A stretch of 64,000 nucleotides of DNA, taken from contig JBAIZL010000003.1 in NCBI GenBank assembly GCA_036971475.1, positions 104,064,233 through 104,128,232 on the forward strand, in the 5' to 3' direction. This document shows positions 1-10,815 of the stretch, piece after piece; within the stretch, counting starts at the first letter, position 1, and each line of letters begins with the position of its first letter. The position numbers and the translations under genes are program-made. Below the pieces are notes generated by a model. It had not been told where the DNA came from. It did no database searches and saw only the letters and a list, made by a program, of their open reading frames with translations. Source of the stretch: Prosapia bicincta. Lineage: Eukaryota > Arthropoda > Insecta > Hemiptera > Cercopidae.

Positions 1-1272
1 AAAACTCATTGAAAATAATTATGAATTTTTTTGAAACATTGGCTGATGCATTTTCTTTTTCTCTATTAATTTTTGGGACTTTCATCTATTTCTTTTAAAG
101 GGGATAAGTACTAATGTAAAAAACTTATAATACAGATTCAACAAATTTGAAATATAAGTATTGAGTATAACTTTATGTTAATCTGATACATGTTTAAAGG
201 TAAAACCGCAGAATTATTCAATACGGAAACAGATCAATTTTTGTTAATTTTGTTAGACTCCTTTAAAATTTGAGGAGTTTTTATAAAAAGTTTAGCAAGA
301 AGTTTCTACTCTGTGGCAGATTCAGGCTGTGGGGTGACATGATCTGGATTATTTATATGATATGCTTGGATCAACAGTAGGGCATAAAATAGGTTAGATA
401 ACTCTGTCTGTAGTAGTGTTTACTCCTAACAATGGCAGTGTGTGAAAAAATAGGTCTCATGGATGTCAGAAGCTGTGCAACTAAAAATATGCACACCAGA
501 TTTCGGTTAAAACCTAAACAGCCCAACTCGATAATACACCCTGGTGGCCAATCTCAACAATGATGGTTTTATTGCCTAATGCAATAAAATTTGTTTTTTC
601 CAGAAATTTAAGAAACAATTCACTTAAATTATAAGCGGGTATGTCGAAATATCACCTAGTTTTCTCAAAAGTGATGCTGAACACTCATGAATGACTTGAA
701 CGCAGCAAACCAAATAATGCAACAGTGCTTATTGCTGAACTGTAATGGCTGACTGAAGCAGGCGTTACTGAGCATCTTAAGGTCAAATAGTAAAGAAATT
801 ATTCATCCTAGAAATAATTTATTGTACTGGGCATGAAACTGAATACAGATTAGATGTCTACAGAGTGAAAAATGGATCTCACATAAAACTTACTAAGGCA
901 AACACAAAATTATTTGTTGTCTGTTCATTTTTAATATAAAAGCATTAAATTATTTTTATTAAAATCCTACTGTTATTTTTCAATGACCATATATAATTAA
1001 ATTTTGGCTTTGGGATTATCTTTAACATTCTTAACCAAATTATTTTAACTGTCAAAAAAAATGTTTCTTTTACTGATTTTTATTTTTAATCGAGTTTCCC
1101 TAACTACCCACTAATTATATTCTGTTATTAGAAACGATTTATCATTATAATGCTATTACTTTTAAGAACAAGGTTTTTATCACAAAATGAGTAGCAGTTT
1201 GATTTACTGTCTCTGCTTGAGATGATTGAGTATCAAGATTTTACTAATTTCCAAGAAACTTATTTTAAAAAA
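1..1272. other. AT-rich stretch, no gene recognised
   Basis: No open frame, splice-bounded exon, RNA gene or clear transposon end was recognised on either strand. It is the left flank of the PLE dimer that starts at 1286. Later exons of the DHX30-like gene would be expected at or beyond this side, but I could not identify one. Confidence 0.4.
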
Positions 1273-1285
1273 TACCAGCTAGATT
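1273..1285. repeat. 13-bp target-site duplication of PLE-1 (left copy)
   Basis: TACCAGCTAGATT is repeated exactly at 3266-3278. The pair brackets the complete inverted PLE-1 dimer. Confidence 0.85.
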
Positions 1286-1364
1286 ACAATTAAAATATTG
1301 AAAAGAACCCCAATACCACAAAAATAATCAAAAATAACAAATAAAACAAGTTACTTAAGATCAA

Positions 1365-1409
1365 ACTCTTATGTACATTTCGATGACCATGTCATCATCA
1401 TCAGAGGGT
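1365..1409 (-). ncRNA. Hammerhead-like motif, PLE-1 minus copy
   Basis: On the minus strand: CTGATGA, one T, the hairpin GATGAC-ATG-GTCATC, GAA, then the palindrome ATGTACAT. Helix I is ACCCT with AGAGT, one mismatch compared with the plus-strand copy at 3109-3153. Cleavage is inferred from the layout and is not shown by the sequence. Confidence 0.6.
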
Positions 1410-1726
1410 CTTGTTACAAAACACAATCTATCACACAAGAAGTTACAAACTAGAATGATACCAATCGTTCTCCGCGGTCGCTATATATAGGTGTGAGGTA
1501 AACTCCGCCCTCGACCGACAAATAACGATCGGCCATCAGGAACCAAATAGGTTAAGTCAAAAATTACATTATAATAATACATATGCAATAAAAACTACAG
1601 CAATAACAATAAATAAACTAAAAGTAATTAGATTAAAACATCGTAATTTGAAGAAAGCTATTTAAGTAAAGTATATAATGGTGAGTAAGGAATAGGTCCT
1701 TTATCTGCATTCATTAATTTACAATT

Positions 1727-1984
1727 TTATTTGACTATAAAAACACTTTCATAACTATTAAGTAACTTTTTTGAGTTTATACATTTAGCTAAAATAACAT
1801 TTTTATCTAAATCATGCTGATTACTAAGGACATGTTCTGCTACACTTGATTTTTCAAGTCTTTCATATTTAATATGGGCAAGATGTTCTTTATATCTAGT
1901 TACAATTTTTCTTTTTGTTTGACCTATATACATCTCGTTACAAGTACTACAAATTATCTTATAAATACCTGATTTTTCCAACAT
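1727..1984 (-). pseudogene. PLE-1 GIY-YIG endonuclease fragment, minus copy
   Basis: Residues 1-85 of this frame carry the GIY-YIG endonuclease core: SGIYKI, then CSTCNEMYIGQTKRK, then a basic helix with RYKEHL. It matches the plus-strand frame at 2210-2791 except for one visible change (ERLEKS against ERPEKS). The frame lacks everything upstream, including the reverse transcriptase, because the copy is cut at about 2138. In PLEs this domain nicks DNA for target-primed reverse transcription. As an isolated fragment it is unlikely to be made. Confidence 0.8.
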
Positions 1985-2209
1985 TGGAATTTTATCTTTC
2001 GGGTTACATAATAAATGCTTGAGTTTATTTTGAGTTTTATAGGCTATCTTAACATTTACTTTTTTAAAAATAGAGTCTAACCCTTTTGTTAAAATATTAT
2101 CGAAAGGTAAACTAATAAAATTACATTTTTTAAACCTACTAACAATAACAGATATATTTTAAATAGTTCCAACCATTGTTATACACATAAAATAGCAGCA
2201 TTTAACAGT

Positions 2210-2791
2210 TTGGTTAACAGAGCTATCAATGTACCACTTAGTCCTAGACGATTTTATAAGGAAATTAATTATATCAAAGGAGTGGCTAGATATAACGATT
2301 TTGATACCAAAATTATAGATAATATTGTTAGAAAACAAAGATTAAAATATGTTTTGAACACAACTACCACTCTTCAAAAAGAAGTTAAAAAATGTAATTT
2401 TATTAGTTTACCTTTCGATAATATTTTAACAAAAGGGTTAGACTCTATTTTTAAAAAAGTAAATGTTAAGATAGCCTATAAAACTCAAAATAAACTCAAG
2501 CGTTTATTATGTAACCCGAAAGATAAAATTCCAATGTTGGAAAAATCAGGTATTTATAAGATAATTTGTAGTACTTGTAACGAGATGTATATAGGTCAAA
2601 CAAAAAGAAAAATTGTAACTAGATATAAAGAACATCTTGCCCATATTAAATATGAAAGACCTGAAAAATCAAGTGTAGCAGAACATGTCCTTAGTAATCA
2701 GCATGATTTAGATAAAAATGTTATTTTAGCTAAATGTATAAACTCAAAAAAGTTACTTAATAGTTATGAAAGTGTTTTTATAGTCAAATAA
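2210..2791 (+). pseudogene. PLE-1 C-terminal fragment: RT-EN linker and GIY-YIG endonuclease
   Basis: The frame covers the C-terminal part of a Penelope-like polyprotein. The first ~90 residues are the linker after the reverse transcriptase, ending in the PLE-typical IAYKTQNK. A GIY-YIG domain follows from about residue 113: SGIYKI, a CxxC pair (CSTC), YIGQT and RYKEH. AEHVLSNQH supplies the histidines that PLE endonucleases use with the cysteines. The stop at 2789-2791 is followed by about 320 bp of untranslated sequence and then the hammerhead-like motif. The reverse transcriptase is missing, so this is a 5'-truncated copy. The ATG is only the first methionine in the truncated frame. Confidence 0.85.
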
Positions 2792-3108
2792 AATTGTAAA
2801 TTAATGAATGCAGATAAAGGACCTATTCCTTACTCACCATTATATACTTTACTTAAATAGCTTTCTTCAAATTACGATGTTTTAATCTAATTACTTTTAG
2901 TTTATTTATTGTTATTGCTGTAGTTTTTATTGCATATGTATTATTATAATGTAATTTTTGACTTAACCTATTTGGTTCCTGATGGCCGATCGTTATTTGT
3001 CGGTCGAGGGCGGAGCTTACCTCACGCCTATATATAGCGACCGCGGAGAACGATTGGTATCATTCTAGTTTGTAACTTCTTGTGTGATAGATTGTGTTTT
3101 GTAACAAG

Positions 3109-3153
3109 ACCCTCTGATGATGATGACATGGTCATCGAAATGTACATAAGGGT
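3109..3153 (+). ncRNA. Hammerhead-like motif, PLE-1 plus copy
   Basis: Helix I is ACCCT (3109-3113) with AGGGT (3149-3153), all paired. The core CTGATGA is at 3114-3120, followed by one extra T. Helix II is GATGAC-ATG-GTCATC. GAA is at 3137-3139. Helix III is the palindrome ATGTACAT (3140-3147), with A3148 in the position of the cleavage-site nucleotide. PLEs are known to carry small hammerheads; activity here is inferred. Confidence 0.7.
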
Positions 3154-3265
3154 TTGATCTTAAGTAACTTGTTTTATTTGTTATTTTTTATTATTTTTGT
3201 GGTATTGGGGTTCTTTTCAATATTTTAATTGTAATATATTGTACCACTGTGCTCTTGATATTGTG

Positions 3266-3278
3266 TACCAGCTAGATT
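3266..3278. repeat. 13-bp target-site duplication of PLE-1 (right copy)
   Basis: TACCAGCTAGATT, identical to 1273-1285. Confidence 0.85.
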
Positions 3279-4509
3279 GTATTAACACTTTATCGACAAT
3301 CTCAGGCCAATAGGCTGATCCAAAAATCGCCGGGCCGACATTGTTGTGAAATAACGTTTTATGTTTATTACTACTACTAAACTGGTGTTGCTATTTTTGG
3401 AAAAATTAATGCACTTTATTAAGCAACAAGCTACACACTATTTACAGAACTAATTATGATGGTTTATGTTTGACAGAAAAATGGTGTTATTCTAGAAGCT
3501 AGTTGCCAGGAGTTACGGCCTGACACATATTTTATAACGACTTTAGTGAAGTTGAGTTAATTATTCTAACCAAAAAATTTGGGTCATTGTAAGACGTTTA
3601 TCTTTATATACAGTAATTCCTCAACTTACGCTACTCCGTCTTATGTGATTCCCAAGTTACTCAGTTTTAAATCATGCTATATTATAGAAGAAAATGCCTA
3701 AATGAACTTTTATAGCGCATAAAGAGAAAATATTTCTAGTTTTTAGGGCCGCCAAAGACTAATTGACTGTGATGGTTGGCGCAAATACAGCTGGTGACTG
3801 TAAGTTCCAGCCTCTCATAGTCTATCGCTCAAAAAATCCAAGGGTATTAAAAAATATTTCTAAAGCTAGCTTTCCCGTGATATGGAAGTCGAATTGGAAG
3901 GCTTGGGTGACAGCTTCCCTTTTTTAGTACCGCTTTGGTCATCATTTCATACCTCAAATTGAACATTATTATCTGTCTAAACAAATTCCTTTTAAAGTAA
4001 TTTGTATTAATTGACAATGTACCTGGCCATCCTTCCAAGAGTAATATCTTAAAATGCCAGATTCTTTAAACCCAGTAGACGTATAAGATGAAATGACAGA
4101 CACTTAACAAAAGGGCTTAGTTTAATTGAGCAAAGCTTATACATTTTGGAAAACATATACTCCAACGATAAGCGTATTTCTGCCACAAAACAAAAAAATT
4201 AGCAAATTACGAAGAAATTCTGCGTGAGAAAAAAAACTTCAATTCATCAAACGAATTTACTAGATTTTATGAAGTCTTTTATGCCAAAATAACTTCTTTT
4301 TACTTACTTCTTTGCAATATGCATGAATGTAATTGTTTGTTGAATTATGTATTTAAGATTTTAATACATACACATTTTTCTTCTAAATTATTAGTTTATC
4401 TAGTCTTTGGTCGCAATTAAACATGATTCCTATTTGATTTTATGTAAAATTATACCCCGACATACGTGAATTCGACTTACACGGTTATCGTTCGGTCAAT
4501 TTTTAGGTC
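3279..4509. other. Non-coding stretch, possibly decayed transposon DNA
   Basis: I recognise no gene. A TA followed by CAGTAATTCCTCAACTTACG near 3619 looks like a Tigger-type terminus, but no matching right end was found. The short minus-strand frame at 3847-4038 has no recognisable domain. Confidence 0.35.
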
Positions 4510-4589
4510 AAAAATTTTTAAATCGAAAATTTATTAAAACAACAACATAACCTAAAAAATAGCCAAGAACCAATCCACACCTCTAACAA

Positions 4590-6550
4590 CAATACATTCA
4601 TAAACTTAACTAAAACACAGTTTACTGAAAAAGAAAAAATAATAATAACAAATTCCTTCAAATACAACCTACCTAATTTCAACAAAAAACAAATAATAAA
4701 AAACCTAATAGTTGACACAGAATCTAACATCCACAAAATTACCCACCAAAATACTGAACACATAAGAAACAATATTATTAATAAAATTAACCTAATAAAA
4801 ACGGAAAAAAACAGAACAATATATAAATAAAAAAGAAATTATAAAATTCAGAGAAAAACTAGAAGACAACGACTACTTAATATTAAAATCCAATAAAACA
4901 AATACACCAGTAATAATAGAAAATACCTAATACATTGATTCAATGACTAACTACAGAAAAGAAAATAAATACAAACAAATCCCAGACCCAACTAGCAAAT
5001 ACCTTATTCCAATACAAAACTTAATAGTCACTCACCGAAATACCCTAAACTATAATAATAAAATAAAATACCACATAAGACTATACCCATTCAAACCAAG
5101 CGCACCAATATTAACAGGCATACCTAAAATCCACAAACCCAACACACCATTTAGACCACTAATAAAAAAAATGGATACGAATTAATTAATAAAACAAAAA
5201 ACATAAAAACAAACAGCAACACAAAAATAATAAGTTATGACATAACTAACATGTACCCTAGCATCCCAATAGAAGAAACCATAGAAATAATAAAAAACAA
5301 AATAATACACAATAACGAAAAAAGAAACACAATAGATAGTATCATTACGCTAACCAAATACATATGTAACCAAAATTACTTCCAATTTAACAATAAATAC
5401 TATAAACAAACAAATGGACTCCCCATGGGATCACTCATATAATCTGTCATGTCAGAAATATATTTACAACACTTTGAACAAATAATAATTAAACCTATAC
5501 TAAACACACAATATATTTTACTATGGACAAGATACATAGACGATATACTTTTAATATACCGACCCACCATTCACAACGAACACATCATAATACTAAACTA
5601 ACTAAATATATACAACGAAAACATACAATTCACTGTCGAAACAGAAACAAACAGAAGAATTAACTATCTTGACATCACTTTAAATATAAATAACAATAAA
5701 ATAGAAACTACAGTACACAGAAAACCTACTTCCAACAACACCACAATACACTACAAATCTAACCACCCCCGGGATACACAAAATTAACAATTACAGTAAC
5801 ATGATAAATAAAGCAATAAAATATACACAAGATAACAAACAAAAATTAAATGAAGATTTAGATAACATTACAAAAATAGCAATAGAAAATGGATACAACA
5901 AACACCTTATAAAAAATATATACAATAAATTCACAAAAAAACCTAACCTCAACACAACACTACCTATAACACAACACAAAAATAAAAAAATCTACCTAAA
6001 ATATAAATACACCAATAACAAAATAGAAAAACTAACAAATATATACAACAAAGAGTACTACACTCCAACATACAAACCAAACAACAAAATAATCAAATAT
6101 TTTAATAACACAAACCACAAAACAAATACAGAAAAACATAACCTATCAGGAGTTTACAAAATTACATGTAACGACTGCAATGCATTTTACATAGGGAAAA
6201 CGACCAGATCATTTAAAATAAGATTTGAAGAACATTACAGAGCATTCAAAAATAAAAATACAAAAGTATCAAATGTTGCAACACACCTAATATCACATAA
6301 ACATGAAATAACAAACTACGAATATAACCTAACCATACTTGAAATAAATAATACCCCAATAGAATTAAACTCACTAGAAAAATACCACATTTATAAAAAC
6401 ACACACAAAAATTTAATGAACTTACAGACCACATATACAGAAGACATACTATATAAAAACACCATACACGCAAATCAAGAGAAGATGTGTGTAACGTCAA
6501 CAAATACCAACATCTCGGACCGAACATCTACACCAGAAACATTTCAGTGA
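4590..6550 (+). pseudogene. PLE-2 reverse transcriptase / GIY-YIG polyprotein, broken
   Basis: The coding path is broken by several stops and frame changes. Visible RT pieces are LTGIPKIHKPNTPFRP (about 5110-5160), NMYPSIPIEETIEII (about 5250), QTNGLPMGS (about 5410), and RYIDDILLIY, the YxDD-type catalytic motif, at about 5530. HRKPTS follows near 5720. From 5801 an open frame of 249 codons holds the linker and then the endonuclease: LSGVYKITCNDC, FYIGKTTRSFK, RFEEHY, and the histidines of SNVATHLISHKHE. Codon use is extremely A-rich. The protein would copy the element RNA at a nicked target; this copy cannot make it intact. Confidence 0.85.
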
Positions 6551-6588
6551 TTCGACAATGGTCAAGTGACCGAAAGGTGCCTCATCAC
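6547..6588 (+). ncRNA. Hammerhead-like motif, PLE-2
   Basis: Helix I is GTGAT (6547-6551) with ATCAC (6584-6588), perfect. The core is TCGACAA plus one T. Helix II is GGTCA-AG-TGACC. GAA is at 6572-6574. Helix III is AGGTGCCT, which pairs with a second copy of itself using G-U wobbles. C6583 is in the cleavage position. It overlaps the stop codon of the polyprotein. A second copy is at 40877-40920. Confidence 0.7.
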
Positions 6589-6697
6589 ACAAGGTAAAAT
6601 CATTGCACTTAATGGTGGATAAAATTACTACAATAGTAATATATTAACTTTATAAAGTCAGTGCAACGGAAAAACAATGGATAACGTAAAATATCAA

Positions 6698-6699
<2 letters not shown>

Positions 6700-6734
<35 letters not shown>

Positions 6735-6979
6735 TAGGTTAGTTTTGGTTGGTAAAGATTATTTAGATTTTTTGGACTAGGAGACTGACAGACTTACCTT
6801 GGTAAGAGTCCACTCTGTAGTCTTGAAATAGTAACACATAAAGGCACTTAAACAATGATATATTTCGACCACACAGTGGTCTTTATCAATCGAGTTTAAG
6901 TGCCTTTATGTGTTACTATTTCAAGACTACAGAGTGGACTCTTACCAAGGTAAGTCTGTCAGTCTCCTAGTCCAAAAAA

Positions 6980-7068
<89 letters not shown>
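6700..7068. mobile_element. PLE-3 foldback between two (TA)n tracts
   Basis: A (TA)n tract (6700-6731) is followed by TTTTTAGGTTAG, an inverted repeat with arms 6765-6853 and 6894-6982, and then a long (TA)n tract to 7068. The 40-nt spacer between the arms is exactly the PLE-3 hammerhead-like motif. The outer ends are the same as those of the larger PLE-3 palindrome at 26049-27578: extra TTTTTAGGTTAG sequence on the left only, and direct joining to (TA)n on the right. Confidence 0.75.
6853..6892 (-). ncRNA. Hammerhead-like motif, PLE-3 foldback
   Basis: On the minus strand: helix I CGAT with ATTG (one G-U pair), core TGATAA plus A, helix II GACCAC-TGT-GTGGTC, GAA, helix III ATATAT, then C. 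The core departs from CUGAUGA at two positions. Confidence 0.55.
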
Positions 7069-7071
<3 letters not shown>

Positions 7072-9360
7072 TTTCACTATATGTACTTAAAAAAGAATCT
7101 TACTGGGTATTTATGCGAGTTAACTTTCAAAGACTAGTTTTGTCTCCATCGTTGGGCATACTGAGCGGGGGTTGTAGTAGCTGCGAGCTGCGTGGAATTT
7201 CCGTTGTCACCAGGTGTGGTGTACTGTTATATTCTATTTTCGGATTCACTGCACTGTGCGAGTCTTTTAAGTTTGTTTTGGGGTTAATTTTGTCTATTAA
7301 TTGAACAATTTATCGTTTTTGATTTTATTTGTATTTGTTCGTTAATGATATTATTTGTATGTTTATAAATTTGTAGTTGTTCCCAGATTGTCATTTTGAG
7401 GCCTTTTTGTACTTTTATTATTAGGTGTATGTTTTTCAACGTGGGGAATGTGTGTTTTTGATGGCGTGTGTAGCTAGGTTTGAGTTATAAGTTTCAGGTT
7501 TAATGTGTGCATTGAGGTGTTCTTGATATCTGTCTTTTAATTTCTTTTTTGTTTGGCCTATGTATATTTTATTGCAGTTTGGGCATTCGATTTTGTATAT
7601 TCCGTTATTAAGTGTGGGACATATTTTTTCTGGTTGATTTATTTTATTGATTATGTTTCCTGTGTTTTTGTAAGCTATGTTAATATTATTATTTTTTAGT
7701 GTTTTAGTTATTCCTTTTATGTTGTACCCTGTATATGTGAATGTGGCCCATTTTGTTGTTGTTTGTGGTTCGATTTTAGGTTGTTTTAATTTATTTAATA
7801 TTTTAAATTCTAATTTATCTATAGATTTGTTATGTATAGTTTTTTTATTGTATCCATTTTTTTGGGCTATTTGATATATTATTTGTTTTTCGTTAGTGTT
7901 TTCTTCATTATTTAGAGGTAGTTTTAACATCCTGTATAAGAGTGAGTTGTAAGCAGCCCTTTTATGTTGTGGGGGATGGTTGGAGTGGTTTGGTATTAAT
8001 GGTTTGTGTGGGTTTCCTATAAATTGAGTATTCAATGTTACTTGTATTTCTGGGTTATTGTTAAGTCTAGATAGTTTATTTTATTGTTTATTTCTTCCTT
8101 CATAGTGAATTTTATGTTAGGGTGTAAGTTGTTGATTTCATTTAGGATGATATTATTGTTTATTGCTTTATTTTGTGAGATGTATAATCCATCATCAACA
8201 TATCGTATCCAATGTCCGTTGGGGTCGTGTGTTTTTATGGTTTGTGTGATTAATTCGTCAAGTTTTTGGAGGTAAATTACTGATATTATACTTGAGAGTG
8301 GTGATTCCATTGCTAAGCCATCTATTTGTTTATATCTTATTATTAAATATGAAATAGTTTTGATTTAGTATGGTCTTTAGGCATTTTGTGATTTGGTTTG
8401 TGTATTTGGGGTAGGTTTTAAGGTCAGGTAATTTGTTTTTTATTATTTGGATGGTTTCGTTAATTGGTATATTAGAGTACATGTTTGTGATATCAAATGA
8501 TATAAATTTGGTGTTTTCGGTTATGTTTATTGTTTTTAGTATTTCGGTTAATTTAATTGAGCTTTTTATGGTGTACTTATTTTCCAATTTAAGTTCGTGT
8601 TTTAGGTTATTGGCGATTATTTGTGATATTTATAGGCAGGTGCGTTTTTAAAATTTATTAGGGGTCTTATGGGATTGTTGATTTTATGTATTTTGATAAG
8701 GGCGTTCATTTTGGGGGGCTTTGGATTGTCTGTTGTGTATCGGTAAGGGTTTTTTTGGCTGAATAAATCGTCATTGTTTTTTGCTAATTATATGATTTTG
8801 TTTTGGTACTTTTTAGTGGAGTCTTTGTTTAATTCTATGCAATTGTTGGATTTTATGAATTCTTCTGGTTTTTTGTTATATTCTGTTTTTGATATGATTA
8901 CTGTAGCGTTGCTTTTGTTCACTTTTGTTGCAAATTATTTTGTTTTTGAATAGTTTTTGTTTTAAGTTGTTAATTTGTATTTTATTTTCAATGTGATTTT
9001 CTTTTATGATTATTTTGTTGATGATTTTGTTGATTTCGTGTGATGCTGTGTTTCTGATGTTATCTTGATTTTCGTAATTTATGAGGTTTATTGCCAGTTC
9101 TGTTTCTACTATGAGGTTTTCTATTGTGCTTTGTAATTTTTGTTTGGTGTTGGTTTTTGTGCTATTTTCGAGTACCTTTACTTCTTCTTTGGTGAAATTC
9201 GTTTTTGTAAGGTTTATAAAACTGGGGTGGAATTGATGAGTTGTTGTGATATTGTCTGTTTTTTTTTTTTTTTTTTTTTTTTTTTTTCTATTAGTTTGTT
9301 AAGTTTAGATACTATTTTTTTTTTTTTTTTTTTTTTTTTGTTTTTTAATTGAAGTAAATG
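7069..9360 (-). mobile_element. PLE-4: Penelope-like element, minus strand
   Basis: The element runs from about 9360 (5') to 7069 (3'). Its 3' end abuts the (TA)n tract. The 3' region (7069-7310) matches the inverted arms of the foldback at 55517-55787. Near the 5' end, long T runs at 9259-9287 and 9315-9339 are A runs on the coding strand. The coding region is described in the next entry. Confidence 0.8.
7436..9250 (-). pseudogene. PLE-4 reverse transcriptase / GIY-YIG polyprotein, broken
   Basis: On the minus strand, RT fingers appear as MNALIKIHKINNPIRPLI (about 8715-8660). The palm motifs are SFDITNMYSNIPINETI (frame 8587-8330) and HWIRYVDDGLYIS, with the catalytic aspartates of the YxDD-type motif (frame 8310-8038), then INYLDLTI. 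The frame at 8035-7436 holds the linker (NINIAYKNTGN) and the endonuclease: NNGIYKIECPNC, IYIGQTKKK, RYQEHLN. The frames are separated by stops or shifts, so the copy is inactive, though the catalytic motifs are still legible. Its 3' flank is GC-richer than its A-rich coding strand. Confidence 0.85.
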
Positions 9361-9538
9361 CAAGAAATTTAATAGTGTTAATAGTGTGACCTATTAATCA
9401 TTCAATGGTTCACTATTACTGGCTAACCTACTAGGATAGTGCTATTGAGCAGTCTAATCTATTAACAATGGGTGATAGCATAAGGTATAGATATGAATTC
9501 TTTTTAAGTGAATTTGTAACTGGTTATAGAATACTTAC

Positions 9539-9605
9539 TGAAGTAGTTATTATAAGTAGTCTCTGGGCTCCAGTCTTCAATATTGTTTATATATTCTGAC
9601 ACTTC
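9539..9605 (-). CDS. DHX30: DHX30-like gene, exon 8
   Basis: 67 nt between the acceptor TTGTTACAG and the donor GTAAGTATTC on the minus strand. Read in phase 0 from exon 7 it gives EVSEYINNIEDWSPETTYNN, YF and one base left over. It lies just after the dsRNA-binding part and before the expected helicase core. No later exon was found to its left in the window. Confidence 0.65.
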
Positions 9606-9942
9606 CTGTAACAATATCATTAATTAATAAAAGTGAATTATGTGTTATTATTAACTGCAATGTTTGTTTAAATTTACTTGAATAAATTTTTTGTTAGTTT
9701 TGAGTAAAATTATATTAATTTCATCTGTACAATTGGTCTCGTAAAAACACTTCGTGTTTCCAGACCCAAACATCATTAAAGTATTTTAGGTTTTCGTCTG
9801 TTTTTTTTTTCTAATTACCTTTTACCTCATCATTTTACAGATGTTAGAATAAATAAACCTTACACCTTAATACAAAAAAAGTAGCACTCAAATTATCTAT
9901 TATTTGAAGATGAAAAATGAATGATAGTTTACGTATAACTAA

Positions 9943-10280
9943 AATGTAACTAATGTCACTAATATAACTAATGTAACTAACTCATGTAACTAAAATAACT
10001 AATGTAACTAATGTAGCTAATGTAACTAATACAACTAATGTAGCTAATATAGCTAATGTAACTAATGTACCTAATGTAACTAATATAACTAATGTACCTA
10101 ATGTAACTAATATAACTAATGTACCTAATGTAACTAATATAACTAATGTAACTAACTCATGTAACTAAAATAACTAATGTAACTAATGTAGCTAATGTAA
10201 CTAATGTACCTAATGTAACTAATACAACTAATGTAACTAATATAACTAATGCAACTAATGTAGCTAATGTAACTAATATA
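9943..10280. repeat. 9-bp minisatellite, left block
   Basis: Tandem units of the form A-N-CTAATGT, mostly AACTAATGT, AGCTAATGT, ACCTAATGT and AACTAATAT. The array is cut at 10280 by the LINE and resumes at 15657. Together the blocks lie in the intron between exons 7 and 8 of the DHX30-like gene. Confidence 0.95.
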
Positions 10281-10815
10281 ACCCCGGCAAGCTGGCCTGA
10301 GCAACCGGGCGGGTCCACAGGTGGCGGATAGTGGGACGGCCTACAGAAATGTAGGTTACCTGTGAATAAGGATTCCGGAAGGTTTCTGAATATGCAGGCC
10401 TGGACCAAGGCTATGGTTCAAAGGTGAGGAATTATCCCTCCTCGTCAGTCAACCGGTTGGGCTTGGTAGAAATAACCGAGTGCTCTGACCGGGGTGACTG
10501 GGGTAGTTGGGAATTAAGTCCTCACAATGCTACTCTCACCTCCCGGGTGAACCAAGGGCAATGCGACAGTGAAGTAGGGGCGGGAAACTGCCCAAACGAC
10601 ACAGTTGTAAAAAAGAGAGTAAAGCAGGCTGTTCATCTGAGCAGTTAATAATGTCCTGAACTTGGGGTGTACTTCAAGGTCAGTGACTGAATACCCAATC
10701 CAAGGTGGAAGGCATCGTGCCGAAGGATGAATGGCTGCAGGGTATAAAATGCAGTCCCAAACGATCCCCTTGAGGAACCAGACAAAACCTCATTGTATGT
10801 TGTCTTGCCAGGGCA
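10281..10815 (+). promoter_or_regulatory. LINE 5' untranslated region
   Basis: A structured, GC-rich leader. CCCGG at 10283 can pair with CCGGG at 10304, and 10340-10355 is a perfect 6-bp hairpin with a GAAA loop. GGCGGATAGTGGGAC (10323-10337) resembles the J4/2-P2 end of HDV-type ribozymes seen at the 5' ends of some LINEs. I could not assign a full HDV pseudoknot. An internal promoter is expected here from knowledge of LINEs. Confidence 0.5.

Larger units (their letters stand above)
1286..3265. mobile_element. PLE-1: head-to-head Penelope-like element dimer
   Basis: Two 5'-truncated copies of one Penelope-like retroelement are joined head to head. The minus copy runs from about 2138 down to 1286, and the plus copy from about 2190 to 3265. 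The inverted arms (about 1286-2138 and 2388-3233) are nearly identical. The plus copy extends about 200 bp further into the coding region at the centre. A 13-bp direct repeat, TACCAGCTAGATT, flanks the whole unit at 1273-1285 and 3266-3278, so the dimer probably integrated in one event. Each arm has a GIY-YIG endonuclease frame, a 3' untranslated part and a hammerhead-like motif. Confidence 0.85.
4510..6699 (+). mobile_element. PLE-2: nearly full-length decayed Penelope-like element
   Basis: Reading from left to right: a PLE N-terminal region (about 4590-4900), RT fingers, RT palm, the GIY-YIG endonuclease, a hammerhead-like motif at the stop codon, and a pseudo-LTR. The pseudo-LTR continues to the start of a next unit: an ATG at 6679, followed by AACGTAAAATATCAAGAAT, then (TA)n from 6700. 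The same pseudo-LTR and ORF start occur at 41041-41314. The element therefore ends about 20 nt into the next tandem unit. Confidence 0.8.

Noticed and set aside
6910..7304. Frames with IYIYIY tracts (6910-7137 and 7029-7304)
   Set aside because: Translation of (TA)n.
10157..10408. Minus-strand frame with VTLATLV repeats running into the LINE 5' end
   Set aside because: Minisatellite artefact joined to LINE 5' UTR.
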